Positions 1-6,841 of a DNA stretch of 29,715 nt are shown here, piece by piece. How positions within the stretch are numbered: the stretch's first letter is position 1; the number at the start of each line of letters is the position of its first letter. Location of the stretch: positions 1-29,715 of IMG/VR virus record IMGVR_UViG_3300011253_000090. The stretch is one strand, 5' to 3'. The DNA comes from a virus. Made by a program: the position numbers and the translations under genes. The notes below the pieces were generated by a model. The model made no database searches and was not told the DNA's origin. It worked only from the letters and a program-made list of their open reading frames with translations.

Positions 1-19
1 GTCATAGAGGGCAAACATT

Positions 20-178
20 ATGCAAATACAATTGAAAGATCTTAATATAGAAACACTTAACGAAGAATTTTGTTATGCATATTTCAATGTGTATAACAAG
101 CTACCTAAACCAGATAGGTTACCTAAAGACGAATTACTGGTGCAAATTAATCGTCTTAATCAAATCAAAAGGAAATAA
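20..178 (+). CDS. Small hypothetical protein, 52 aa
   Basis: A 52-residue ORF begins with ATG after a purine-rich GAGGG ribosome binding site about 9 bases upstream. It is charged and soluble, with no membrane segment, signal peptide or cysteine motif. It is the first gene fully inside the window and is followed after 3 bases by another tiny ORF, so it looks like part of a packed early operon running rightwards. I do not recognise the family. The ribosome binding site and tight packing support a real gene, but the short length keeps confidence moderate. Confidence 0.55.
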   Translation: MQIQLKDLNIETLNEEFCYAYFNVYNKLPKPDRLPKDELLVQINRLNQIKRK

Positions 179-181
179 ATT

Positions 182-283
182 ATGAGTAACTTAGAGAAAC
201 TTTTACTAGCTCTAACCATTGTACAAGTTCCCTTTTTGTATTTAATTATGGAAGGTAAAATTTTTAATTATACAATCATGTAA
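182..283 (+). CDS. Tiny single-pass membrane peptide, 33 aa
   Basis: This 33-residue ORF starts 3 bases after the preceding stop. Residues about 6-23 form one continuous hydrophobic stretch (LLLALTIVQVPFLYLIM), so the product is probably a single-span inner-membrane peptide. The AAGGAG ribosome binding site of the amidoligase gene begins right after its stop codon. Very short membrane peptides are frequent in phage early operons, where some modify host functions, but nothing here identifies a role. Its own ribosome binding site is weak (only AAAAGGAAA upstream), so expression may depend on coupling to the gene before it. Confidence 0.45.
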   Translation: MSNLEKLLLALTIVQVPFLYLIMEGKIFNYTIM

Positions 284-296
284 AGGAGAAGTCATT

Positions 297-1940
297 ATGA
301 AACCTATTAGTCACTTACTATTTAGTAGGAAGTATCCTATCAGCGATCCAAGTAGTTTAGTTACTGAAGGAAACAAATTGTGGTTATCTGATGACGTATA
401 TATCAAACGTGGTATACATCGTCAACGAACTTATGTCTACAATACAGATGTAGGACCAACAAAACCATACATCGAAATACCAGTGTTTAAACTTATATCT
501 CAAGAGTATATTGATTATAGATTAGTTGCTGGTAAATCAGAAAATGCTCTTGCAGTATGGTCTGACTCTAGAATGTATACAACTAGAACACAAGCTATCA
601 GTAAATATGCTAACTTTTTAGTACCTCGTGAAAGAAATCAAAGTTGGTTCGATAGTAAATGTTTATTTGATGCTTTGTATTATCATTTAAATGATATACA
701 AATGACATACAATGATGGTCGTCTTAAGTCAGGATTTAAAAATCATTTTATCAGACGTGTCAAAGGTTTTGCAGAACATAGTCATGCAACACAGACTATG
801 CTTGACAAAGTAATTGAACACTTCAAACCTAAACAAAATGAATTGTTTACTGATGAACAACTAATTGCAAACCTTAATGATTATTTTGATTATGGTGTTG
901 AGTTATTTCAATGTCCATTTACAAAAGAAATTAATACTGATAATCAATTCAATAGAAGTAGAATATCAGGTAAAGCATTAAAATATTCTTATGGTATTGA
1001 CTTAAAAGATTATGGATATACTTACTGTCATGACTCTCATAACTATTTACTTGATGATGAGATTATGATTGATGGTGTGTGTTACAACAAAGACACAGTA
1101 GAAATTACAAATTGTGTAGAGTGTGGTGCAAAATGTGTAGTTCAAGATACCAGAGATGGTTTATGTGTCAATTGTTTAGAAGATAGTTATCATGTTCAAA
1201 ATTATAGTATGCGTGTAGAAAATGCATTAGGGTTTGATAAAAATACACTTAAACGTAAGTCCGATCCATACTTAGGTATTGAGATGGAGTTTCAAGTTGA
1301 CAATCGTAAACAAGGTAGGTTGTATGTTGGTGACAATCTAGCTGGACATGCTATGATGAAAGAAGATGGTTCTATCTCAAGTGGTTTTGAAGTAGTATCA
1401 AGACCAGCTAGTTATCTTTCTCATCTACATCATTACGATTCATTTCTAACTAATCTACCTGAGTATATACATCCACACAAATCATGTGGTATGCATGTAC
1501 ACATAAGTCGTACTGCATTCAGTACAATGGGTGCCGGTAAATTTGTAGAGTTTATGAATCGTGCCGATAACAAATCATTTATTAAACTGATTGCTGGTAG
1601 AGGTACTACTAACTATCAAAATGGTGATCCAGATTATACTATTAAGAAACCATTTCGTATGGCAAAACGAGGTGAGTATTGTAATAGATATAACTTTGTC
1701 AATCTAAATAATTCTAAAACAATTGAGCTTCGTATCTTTGCAACTCCAGCTAACAAGAAAGAGTTTCATATACGAATGCAATTTGTCAAGGCGATGGTAG
1801 ATTATTGTAAGCCTGCCATACACGCTGTGCCTTATAAACAGCAAACACACTTTGAATCTTTTGTATCATGGTTAAACAACACTAAAGAAGAGTTCAAAGA
1901 TTTACAAAACTTAATCAAGGAGTCAACAATATGTGCATAG
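297..1940 (+). CDS. Putative amidoligase (COOH-NH2 ligase fold) with internal zinc ribbon
   Basis: The 547-residue product carries, in its C-terminal half, the signature of the COOH-NH2 ligase (amidoligase) branch of the glutamine-synthetase fold: GIEMEF at 327-332 (paired acidic residues E329 and E331), GMHVHIS near 398-404 (H400 and H402) and IELRIF near 476-481 (R479). Enzymes of this fold use ATP to join a carboxylate to an amine and make an amide. Upstream of the ligase core lies a four-cysteine zinc ribbon (C273xxC276, C290xxC293), and the first ~270 residues are unassigned. The gene has a strong AAGGAG site and overlaps the glutamine amidotransferase gene by 10 bases, so the two are probably translationally coupled and may act together. 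The substrate is unknown; peptide, amino acid or cell-wall modification are all possible. Family assignment is from motifs only. Confidence 0.75.
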   Translation: MKPISHLLFSRKYPISDPSSLVTEGNKLWLSDDVYIKRGIHRQRTYVYNTDVGPTKPYIEIPVFKLISQEYIDYRLVAGKSENALAVWSDSRMYTTRTQAISKYANFLVPRERNQSWFDSKCLFDALYYHLNDIQMTYNDGRLKSGFKNHFIRRVKGFAEHSHATQTMLDKVIEHFKPKQNELFTDEQLIANLNDYFDYGVELFQCPFTKEINTDNQFNRSRISGKALKYSYGIDLKDYGYTYCHDSHNYLLDDEIMIDGVCYNKDTVEITNCVECGAKCVVQDTRDGLCVNCLEDSYHVQNYSMRVENALGFDKNTLKRKSDPYLGIEMEFQVDNRKQGRLYVGDNLAGHAMMKEDGSISSGFEVVSRPASYLSHLHHYDSFLTNLPEYIHPHKSCGMHVHISRTAFSTMGAGKFVEFMNRADNKSFIKLIAGRGTTNYQNGDPDYTIKKPFRMAKRGEYCNRYNFVNLNNSKTIELRIFATPANKKEFHIRMQFVKAMVDYCKPAIHAVPYKQQTHFESFVSWLNNTKEEFKDLQNLIKESTICA

Positions 1941-2797
1941 CAATAATGAAATCAGAAAACAAAAAGATTAGCAAGACATCTCTTCAAAGATGTTATGATG
2001 CTAATCCAGATGGTGCAGGCTTTATGTTTGCAGAAGATAAAGAGTTACATGTTCAGAAAGGTTACTTTACTTTCAAAGAGTTTTACAAAGCATACAAGCC
2101 ACACGAAGATAAGCAAGTGTTACTACACTTCCGTATCAAAACACATGGTAAGATTGACAAAACAAACTGCCATCCTTTTCTTGTCAACGCAGGTCTAGGC
2201 TTTATACACAACGGTATTATCAGCGGCTATGGTGATGACAAAGAATCAGATACCATTGCATTCAATAACAGTATACTTAAAAAGATTGTTGCCAAACATG
2301 GTAACATAGGATTGTTTGAAGATCCAATGGTTGAGCTTATTGAGAATGTAATTGGTTATAGTAAGCTAGTCTTTCTTGACAGACATGGTAACTATCGTAT
2401 CATGAATGAAGAGAAAGGTCATTGGAACAATGGTGTATGGTACAGTAACAACAGTTACAAGAAACCTGAACCAGTTATGAGTAAATATTACAACTGGGAT
2501 AAATACAATAAGTTCAATCGAAATACGCTTCCTTCACCAGTCAGCTCTTCCGATTGTAAACATAGAGAAGGTGATTGGATTGTATGTACTGAACAGTATG
2601 TACATGGTAAAGGTGATAAGTCTCATGTTGTTAAGAAAGGTGAATGGTTTGAAGTAGAACAAATCAAAGGTAAAAAAGCTACTATAGTTGATGGTGATTA
2701 TAACACTCCGTTTGTTTTAGAAAACGTACCAGTATCTGTAATAGATAAGTGGGAAGATGCTGAAACATATAGTTGGAATAAATCCTTTGACTTTTAA
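1931..2797 (+). CDS. Class II glutamine amidotransferase-like protein
   Basis: The 288-residue protein starts Met-Cys, so removal of Met would expose the N-terminal Cys nucleophile (C2) of Ntn-type glutaminases (GATase II). Other family marks follow in order: R68 with THG at 71-73, NxHP at 79-82, the HNG motif at 93-95 and SDT at 106-108. These residues bind and hydrolyse glutamine to release ammonia in PurF, GlmS and AsnB. The synthase domain that normally follows is missing; the last ~110 residues are unassigned. A natural partner is the overlapping amidoligase gene, with ammonia from this enzyme feeding amide formation there. That partnership is inferred from adjacency. AAGGAG lies 9 bases before the ATG. 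A sigma70-type promoter starts over its last codons. Confidence 0.85.
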   Translation: MCIAIMKSENKKISKTSLQRCYDANPDGAGFMFAEDKELHVQKGYFTFKEFYKAYKPHEDKQVLLHFRIKTHGKIDKTNCHPFLVNAGLGFIHNGIISGYGDDKESDTIAFNNSILKKIVAKHGNIGLFEDPMVELIENVIGYSKLVFLDRHGNYRIMNEEKGHWNNGVWYSNNSYKKPEPVMSKYYNWDKYNKFNRNTLPSPVSSSDCKHREGDWIVCTEQYVHGKGDKSHVVKKGEWFEVEQIKGKKATIVDGDYNTPFVLENVPVSVIDKWEDAETYSWNKSFDF

Positions 2798-2815
2798 TTT
2801 ATAATATGTTATAGT
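2787..2815 (+). promoter_or_regulatory. Near-consensus sigma70 promoter for the cyclotransferase gene
   Basis: A -35 box TTGACT (2787-2792) and a -10 box TATAGT (2810-2815) are separated by exactly 17 bases. The start point is expected near 2822, giving a leader of about 60 bases before the TTG start at 2885. The first 12 bases (TTGACTTTTAAT) are identical to those of the promoter at 10272, so this is a recurring element of the phage. The -35 box overlaps the end of the amidotransferase gene. Confidence 0.75.
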
Positions 2816-2836
2816 ATTTATTTAAACGAGGAATAA

Positions 2837-2863
2837 GCACGAATGCCTTTAGGCAGTGAGTGC
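2837..2863 (+). promoter_or_regulatory. Two-step RNA hairpin in the cyclotransferase leader
   Basis: The leader between the promoter and the likely TTG start folds into an outer stem GCAC/GTGC (2837-2840 with 2860-2863) and an inner stem TGCC/GGCA (2844-2847 with 2852-2855) capped by a TTTA tetraloop. The internal loop has GAA facing GTGA, which allows tandem G-A pairs of the kind seen in kink-turn or bulged-G motifs. The hairpin lies just upstream of a second ribosome binding site (GAGG, 2872-2875). It may tune translation or bind a ligand or protein. It matches no riboswitch class I can name. Confidence 0.35.
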
Positions 2864-2884
2864 GTAATTGCGAGGATTTTTAAT

Positions 2885-3256
2885 TTGAAATTATTTGTAT
2901 ATGGTACATTAAAAAAAGGCTTTGGTTTAAATAGTATACTAACTAACAGTAAATTTTTAGGAGAGCATATTACTAAACCTGGGTATTCTATGTCGGGAGT
3001 TTCATTTCCATTAGTATGGAAAGACAAAAACTCTGACTATAAAATTAAAGGAGAGCTTTATGAACCAACTAAAAGTGACTTAAGATTTGCTAACAACATT
3101 GAAATGGGAGCGGGTTATAATTTAGAAGAAATAGAAAAAGGAATCTATGCCTATATTTACCCGAACCCTTGGATAATGAAATCACCCCAAGTAAAATTAA
3201 ATACTAATAAAAAATATTACGAATGGAGAAGTAAAGATGAGATGTATAGCGTGTAA
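2885..3256 (+). CDS. Gamma-glutamyl(amine) cyclotransferase-like (AIG2/GGCT fold)
   Basis: The protein begins LKLFVYGTLKKG, the classic N-terminus of the GGCT/AIG2 family, whose YGTL loop binds the gamma-glutamyl group. GELY and the glutamate in NNIEMGAGY match the positions of the catalytic acid region. These enzymes cut gamma-glutamyl amides, releasing 5-oxoproline and the free amine. I prefer the TTG start at 2885 because family members normally start right before the KLFVYG strand and a GAGG site sits 9 bases upstream. An ATG at 2843 (137 codons) also has a GAGGAA site and cannot be excluded, but it would add 14 unconserved residues and lie inside a hairpin. Its own promoter lies upstream. 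Its placement suggests it trims or recycles a product of the amidoligase/amidotransferase pair. Confidence 0.8.
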   Translation: MKLFVYGTLKKGFGLNSILTNSKFLGEHITKPGYSMSGVSFPLVWKDKNSDYKIKGELYEPTKSDLRFANNIEMGAGYNLEEIEKGIYAYIYPNPWIMKSPQVKLNTNKKYYEWRSKDEMYSV

Positions 3257-3434
3257 TAAATCTTTATCTGATTTTGAAGCTACTAGAAAAGATAGTACAA
3301 CTGGAGAATTTATTGATATGTGTAATGATTGTTATATTGAAGTAGAAGAAGAGTTTGCTTCAATTGAAAGAGAAGATCTGAAACATGCTGATGATGAATC
3401 AGAACCTTCTCCTAATCAATTTTCAGGTGGTTAG
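3237..3434 (+). CDS. Small zinc-ribbon protein, 65 aa
   Basis: The product has two CxxC knuckles, C3xxC6 and C29xxC32, typical of a zinc ribbon, followed by a strongly acidic tail (EVEEEF, DDESEPS). It overlaps the cyclotransferase gene by 20 bases and has GGAG about 9 bases before its ATG, so it is co-translated with it. Small acidic zinc-ribbon proteins are common in marine phages and are usually of unknown function; some bind nucleic acid or host transcription proteins. It is the last gene of the leftmost + strand block and converges with the pqqA gene on the other strand, leaving no base between their stop codons. Confidence 0.7.
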   Translation: MRCIACNKSLSDFEATRKDSTTGEFIDMCNDCYIEVEEEFASIEREDLKHADDESEPSPNQFSGG

Positions 3435-3462
3435 TTACTTGTTCATTACGTACATAGTAACT
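3433..3462. repeat. 7-bp perfect inverted repeat between converging genes
   Basis: AGTTACT (3433-3439) and AGTAACT (3456-3462) are perfect inverted copies around a 16-base loop. The repeat straddles the convergence of the zinc-ribbon gene (+) and pqqA (-). It could form a hairpin in either transcript and help end transcription or protect 3' ends, but no U-tract follows on either strand, so I do not call it a terminator. It also falls within the last pqqA codons, so part of the symmetry may be chance. Confidence 0.3.
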
Positions 3463-3506
3463 TCAAAACCAAAACGCATTTCAGTAGCTTGAGGTGTAGT
3501 CCACAT
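3435..3506 (-). CDS. pqqA: PQQ precursor peptide PqqA (phage-borne)
   Basis: On the minus strand a 23-codon ORF runs from ATG (3506) to TAA (3435). It encodes a peptide beginning MWTTPQATEMRFG and continuing FEVTMYVMNK. It matches PqqA in every diagnostic way: 23 residues, Trp2, Pro5, Gly13 and the ExxxY pair E15-Y19 set in an EVTMY context. In PQQ biosynthesis the radical SAM enzyme PqqE, with the chaperone PqqD, crosslinks this Glu and Tyr, which become the backbone of the cofactor. AAAGGAA lies 6 bases before the ATG, and a TTTACT-17-TATAAT promoter sits upstream on the same strand. No other pqq gene is visible, so the host would have to supply the pathway. Opposite orientation to all its neighbours and its own promoter mark it as a moron-type accessory gene. 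Confidence 0.88.
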   Translation of the reverse strand: MWTTPQATEMRFGFEVTMYVMNK

Positions 3507-3561
3507 ATTATAGTTCCTTTGTTATGTTAATCAGTAGAATAATTTTTTACTCTATCTAATT

Positions 3562-3590
3562 ATTATACCATAGGTTTTTGTAAAAGTAAA
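3562..3590 (-). promoter_or_regulatory. Strong sigma70 promoter driving pqqA
   Basis: Read on the minus strand, TTTACT (3590-3585) and a perfect TATAAT (3567-3562) are separated by exactly 17 bases. Transcription would start near 3555 and give a leader of roughly 50 bases before the pqqA ATG at 3506. The -35 box lies only 12 bases before the + strand primase start. The layout TTTACTTTTA resembles the TTGACTTTTAAT start of the two + strand promoters of this phage. Confidence 0.75.
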
Positions 3591-3601
3591 TAAGGATAAT
3601 C

Positions 3602-4285
3602 ATGAGTTTATTTTTAGGTCATCTACCATGCCCCAAGTGTGGTAGTAAAGATAATTTAGGAGACTATGATGACCATCAATATTGCTTTGGTTGTGGTTAT
3701 TATGTTAAGAAGACAGACACTAATAGTCTACGAGCACGTATTAATAGACCTGTAATTCTCAATGAATTGCAAGGCATTACTACGACTACTGATATACCTC
3801 AAGAAGCTATGCAATGGTTATTGAAATACAACATAACTCAAAATGAAATAGACAAGTACAAAATCAAATGGAGTAATCCATCTAAAGTACTTGTACTAAT
3901 TCAAACTAAAGACTATTGGCAAGGTAGAAACTTTGGATTTGGTAGTCAGAAATACAAAAGTAATGGTGTTAAACCCTTGACAATATATGGAAAAGGTGAT
4001 ACAATAATTTTAGTAGAAGATGTTTTGTCAGCTATCAAAATAGCTAGAACTAAAGATTATTCTGCATTACCTTTGTTAGGTAGTAATCTATCTAAAAAGA
4101 TAGAGTCTAACCTAGCAGATAGATATTCAAAAATCTATGTGTGGTTAGACAGAGATAAAGCGAGACATGCTGTTCAAATTAAGAACAGACTAAGAAGTTT
4201 AGGGATAACTAGTAAAGCTATCATTACACCACTAGACCCTAAAGAGTATAATGAAACGGAGATTAATACATGGTTGAAGAGTTAA
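3602..4285 (+). CDS. DNA primase (zinc ribbon plus TOPRIM), T7 gp4 primase-like
   Basis: The 227-residue protein matches the primase half of T7 gp4. An N-terminal zinc ribbon (C10xxC13, C28xxC31) reads the template, and a TOPRIM fold follows with the conserved Glu (E139 in LVEDVLSA) and the DxD pair (D183, D185 in WLDRDK) that hold metal for RNA primer synthesis. Unlike T7 gp4 the helicase is not fused: the stop falls 16 bases inside the next ORF, so the two are translationally coupled and presumably act together at the fork. An AAGGA site precedes the ATG by 5 bases. It opens the replication block and lies back to back with the minus-strand pqqA promoter. I saw no convincing + strand promoter of its own. 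Confidence 0.9.
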   Translation: MSLFLGHLPCPKCGSKDNLGDYDDHQYCFGCGYYVKKTDTNSLRARINRPVILNELQGITTTTDIPQEAMQWLLKYNITQNEIDKYKIKWSNPSKVLVLIQTKDYWQGRNFGFGSQKYKSNGVKPLTIYGKGDTIILVEDVLSAIKIARTKDYSALPLLGSNLSKKIESNLADRYSKIYVWLDRDKARHAVQIKNRLRSLGITSKAIITPLDPKEYNETEINTWLKS

Positions 4286-5508
4286 TATTAAATCTATTTT
4301 GTTTAGACAAAAAGTACTGGACAAAATATTATAAGTATGTTAATATAAATTATATTAAAAATAATTATACTAATATATATAAATTATTTTTAGTAGTTGA
4401 TAGTTATTATAATAAACATGATAAAGATACTATTACTAAACTAGAACTACTAATAGAATATAATACTAATTATTTATTACAAGATTCTGAAAGATCTGAA
4501 CTATCAGATTTACTTGATAGAATCTTAACAGAAGAAATAGAAAATGTAGACAGCATTACAAATCTTCTTGAAGAGCATAGAAGGAGATCCCTTGCTGGTG
4601 ACATAGCTAAACTTGCTTTAGATGTAGAAGAGGGTAGTGCTGATGTTAAAGAACTTATGGAAAAGTTTTCTAACTTTGAACATCAAGAAGTAGAAGTAGA
4701 CCAGCCTGATCCAGTCAACATGGAACTAGCTGACTTACACAAAGCTCAGATAGGTACACCAGGATTAAGATGGAGACTGAACTGGCTTAACAAGTCTCTA
4801 GGTTCACTACGTAAAGGTGACTTTGGTTTCATCTTTGCTAGACCAGAGACAGGTAAGACTACGTTCTTAGCTTCAGAAATAACTCATATGGTTCAACATA
4901 CAGATGGTGATATCATATGGTTTAACAATGAAGAGCAAGGTAAAAAAGTTGCTATTCGTTGTTATCAAGCAGCACTAAACTTGACAAGTAAAGAATTATT
5001 TGATAGTATAGAAGATAATAGTACCAAGTACAAAGACATGACAGGCAACAGAATAAAAATATATGACTTTGAAGATTCATCTAGTACTGGTAGAATAGAA
5101 CAGATACTAAAAGAATCTAATCCATCTTTAATTATCTTTGACCAAATGGATAAGATAAAAGGATTCAAGTCAGACAGACATGACTTGCAACTAAAACAAT
5201 TGTATCAGTGGGCTAGAGAGTTAGCTAAAACATATGCTCCAGTAATTGCAGTATCACAAGCTGGAGGTACTGCAGAAAATAAACTGTGGTTAACAATGGA
5301 TGATGTTGATAGCAGCAAGACTGCTAAACAAGGTGAAGCTGATTGGATACTTGGTATTGGTAAAGAACAAGACAACACAAGTCATATGAGATTCTTAAAT
5401 ATAAGTAAAAACAAATTACTAGGAGACTCAGATTCATTACCAGATTTACGACATGGTAATCAATCTGTAATTATTAAACCAGAAACAGCGAGGTATATAG
5501 ACCAATGA
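4270..5508 (+). CDS. Replicative DNA helicase, DnaB/T7 gp4 helicase-like
   Basis: The 412-residue protein is a RecA-fold hexameric helicase. The Walker A loop is RPETGKTTF (K196, T197), and IIFDQMDK around residues 281-288 fits Walker B; AVSQAGG near 334-340 fits the polymorphic sensor region of T7 gp4. It unwinds the duplex ahead of the phage polymerase and would work with the separate primase encoded just upstream. The first ~70 codons are extremely AT-rich (Asn, Lys, Ile, Tyr, Leu codons) and resemble no domain I know. They may be the linker that binds the primase. The gene ends 4 bases into the polymerase gene (ATGA-type overlap). Confidence 0.88.
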   Translation: MVEELILNLFCLDKKYWTKYYKYVNINYIKNNYTNIYKLFLVVDSYYNKHDKDTITKLELLIEYNTNYLLQDSERSELSDLLDRILTEEIENVDSITNLLEEHRRRSLAGDIAKLALDVEEGSADVKELMEKFSNFEHQEVEVDQPDPVNMELADLHKAQIGTPGLRWRLNWLNKSLGSLRKGDFGFIFARPETGKTTFLASEITHMVQHTDGDIIWFNNEEQGKKVAIRCYQAALNLTSKELFDSIEDNSTKYKDMTGNRIKIYDFEDSSSTGRIEQILKESNPSLIIFDQMDKIKGFKSDRHDLQLKQLYQWARELAKTYAPVIAVSQAGGTAENKLWLTMDDVDSSKTAKQGEADWILGIGKEQDNTSHMRFLNISKNKLLGDSDSLPDLRHGNQSVIIKPETARYIDQ

Positions 5509-6662
5509 AATACTTAACACTAGATGTAGAAACAACTATTAGTAATAAAGGTAATGCATTTGACCAGACTAATAAACTTATGTATGTTGGTTTGTCTGGT
5601 AAAAAAGTATATGATATTGAATACTCCGTTGACCCCTACAAGGAATTGCTAGAAGACATTCAAATCGCTGTGAATGATGCAGATGTGCTTGTAGGGTTTA
5701 ACATTAAATTTGACTTGCATTGGTTACAAAGATATGGTATAGTATTCAAAGATAAAAGAATATGGGATTGTCAATTAGTACAATTCATACTTGACAATCA
5801 AGCTAATCCATATCCTTCTTTGAATAGAGTAGCAGAGTACTATGAACTTGGAACTAAACTAGATGAAGTAAAAGAAAACTATTGGAAAAACAATATAGAT
5901 ACTGACAAGATTCCAAAGGAAATCTTGGAAGAGTACTTAATACAAGATGTAGAACTTACTGAAAAGATTATGTACAAACAAATGGAAGAACTTAACAAAC
6001 GTCCAGAACTAAAACGTTTAGTATCATTACATAATCAAGACCTAATGGTTCTACAAGAAATGGAATACAACGGACTTAACTTTGAATATGACTGGAGTAA
6101 TACACTTGGACACGAACTCGAAGAACAAATTAGTAAGCTTAATAATAGACTACACAATTATCACAAGTACGATGATTTTAATCCCAATAGTGTGGATCAT
6201 CTTAGTGCTTTCCTTTATGGTGGAGCAATTAAATCTAGGCGTCAGATACCTGCTGGAACGTATAAGACAGGTCCTAAAAAAGACCAGCCAAAATTTAAAT
6301 GGGAAGATTACACAATTCCAATGGAAAGACGTGTGCCACCTATTCCAGGTACAGAGTTATCTAAAGAAGGTCTGTACTCAACTGACGAAAAGACTCTCAA
6401 AAGTCTTAAAGGAACTAAAGAAGCTCAAGAAATTCTAAACATATTACTTACTAGAGCTACTTTAGAAAAACGAATGTCAACATATTATTATGGATTGACA
6501 AAACTAACAGACCAGATGAACTGGACTAAAGGAAAAATACATGGACAATTAAATCAATGTGTAGCAAAAACAGGTAGGTTAAGTAGTAGTAAACCTAACT
6601 TACAGAACTTTGATGGAGAAATAAAAACTTTATTCACTAGTAAATTTAAGGAGACAGTATGA
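5505..6662 (+). CDS. DNA polymerase I family, N-terminal part: 3'-5' exonuclease and thumb
   Basis: This 385-residue protein is the front half of a family A polymerase. The proofreading exonuclease motifs are present: D7xE9 (Exo I), N66xxxD70 (Exo II) and Y144xxxD148 (Exo III). The thumb and start of the palm follow, ending with the conserved GRLSSSKPNLQNF (R358 onward). About 20 residues later the protein stops, exactly before palm motif A. Motifs A, B and C are found 400 bases downstream in a separate ORF, so the polymerase is made from two genes with two small ORFs in between. Its stop overlaps the start of the next ORF by 4 bases (ATGA). The two polypeptides must presumably associate to give an active enzyme. 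Confidence 0.9.
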   Translation: MKYLTLDVETTISNKGNAFDQTNKLMYVGLSGKKVYDIEYSVDPYKELLEDIQIAVNDADVLVGFNIKFDLHWLQRYGIVFKDKRIWDCQLVQFILDNQANPYPSLNRVAEYYELGTKLDEVKENYWKNNIDTDKIPKEILEEYLIQDVELTEKIMYKQMEELNKRPELKRLVSLHNQDLMVLQEMEYNGLNFEYDWSNTLGHELEEQISKLNNRLHNYHKYDDFNPNSVDHLSAFLYGGAIKSRRQIPAGTYKTGPKKDQPKFKWEDYTIPMERRVPPIPGTELSKEGLYSTDEKTLKSLKGTKEAQEILNILLTRATLEKRMSTYYYGLTKLTDQMNWTKGKIHGQLNQCVAKTGRLSSSKPNLQNFDGEIKTLFTSKFKETV

Positions 6663-6841
6663 CAAACGCCCCAGTATATTATGTAGTAGCATTAGTATTA
6701 GGTTTAGGTTTTGCTTTATCAATATATAGTGACTCAAATAGTGCTATATATTCTTGGGATCATCTTATTGCTGATGAAGCACCACTACCAGAAATAGATG
6801 CAGTACCATTTATAGACATTCCACCTTTACAGGAGAACTAA
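6659..6841 (+). CDS. Small membrane-anchored protein inside the split polymerase, 60 aa
   Basis: The ATG overlaps the stop of the polymerase N-terminal gene (ATGA), and an AAGGAGAC ribosome binding site precedes it. Residues about 6-23 (VYYVVALVLGLGFALSIY) form one hydrophobic span, followed by an acidic, proline-rich tail (DEAPLPEIDAVPF). It is likely an inner-membrane peptide with a short soluble tail. It has no resemblance to a polymerase domain and no homing-nuclease motif. Together with the next ORF it fills the gap between the two polymerase halves. I do not recognise it; the strong ribosome binding site and exact packing argue that it is translated. Confidence 0.6.
   Translation: MTNAPVYYVVALVLGLGFALSIYSDSNSAIYSWDHLIADEAPLPEIDAVPFIDIPPLQEN

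Noticed and set aside
2830-2890. Glutamine riboswitch before the cyclotransferase
   Set aside because: Although the gene context (glutamine chemistry) and a possible bulged-G loop suggest it, the conserved single-stranded segments of the glnA / downstream-peptide class are absent. Only a simple hairpin is supported.
3546-3574. Forward promoter for the primase gene
   Set aside because: TTTACT is followed at 17 bases by CATAGG, a poor -10 box. The strong signal in this gap points the other way.
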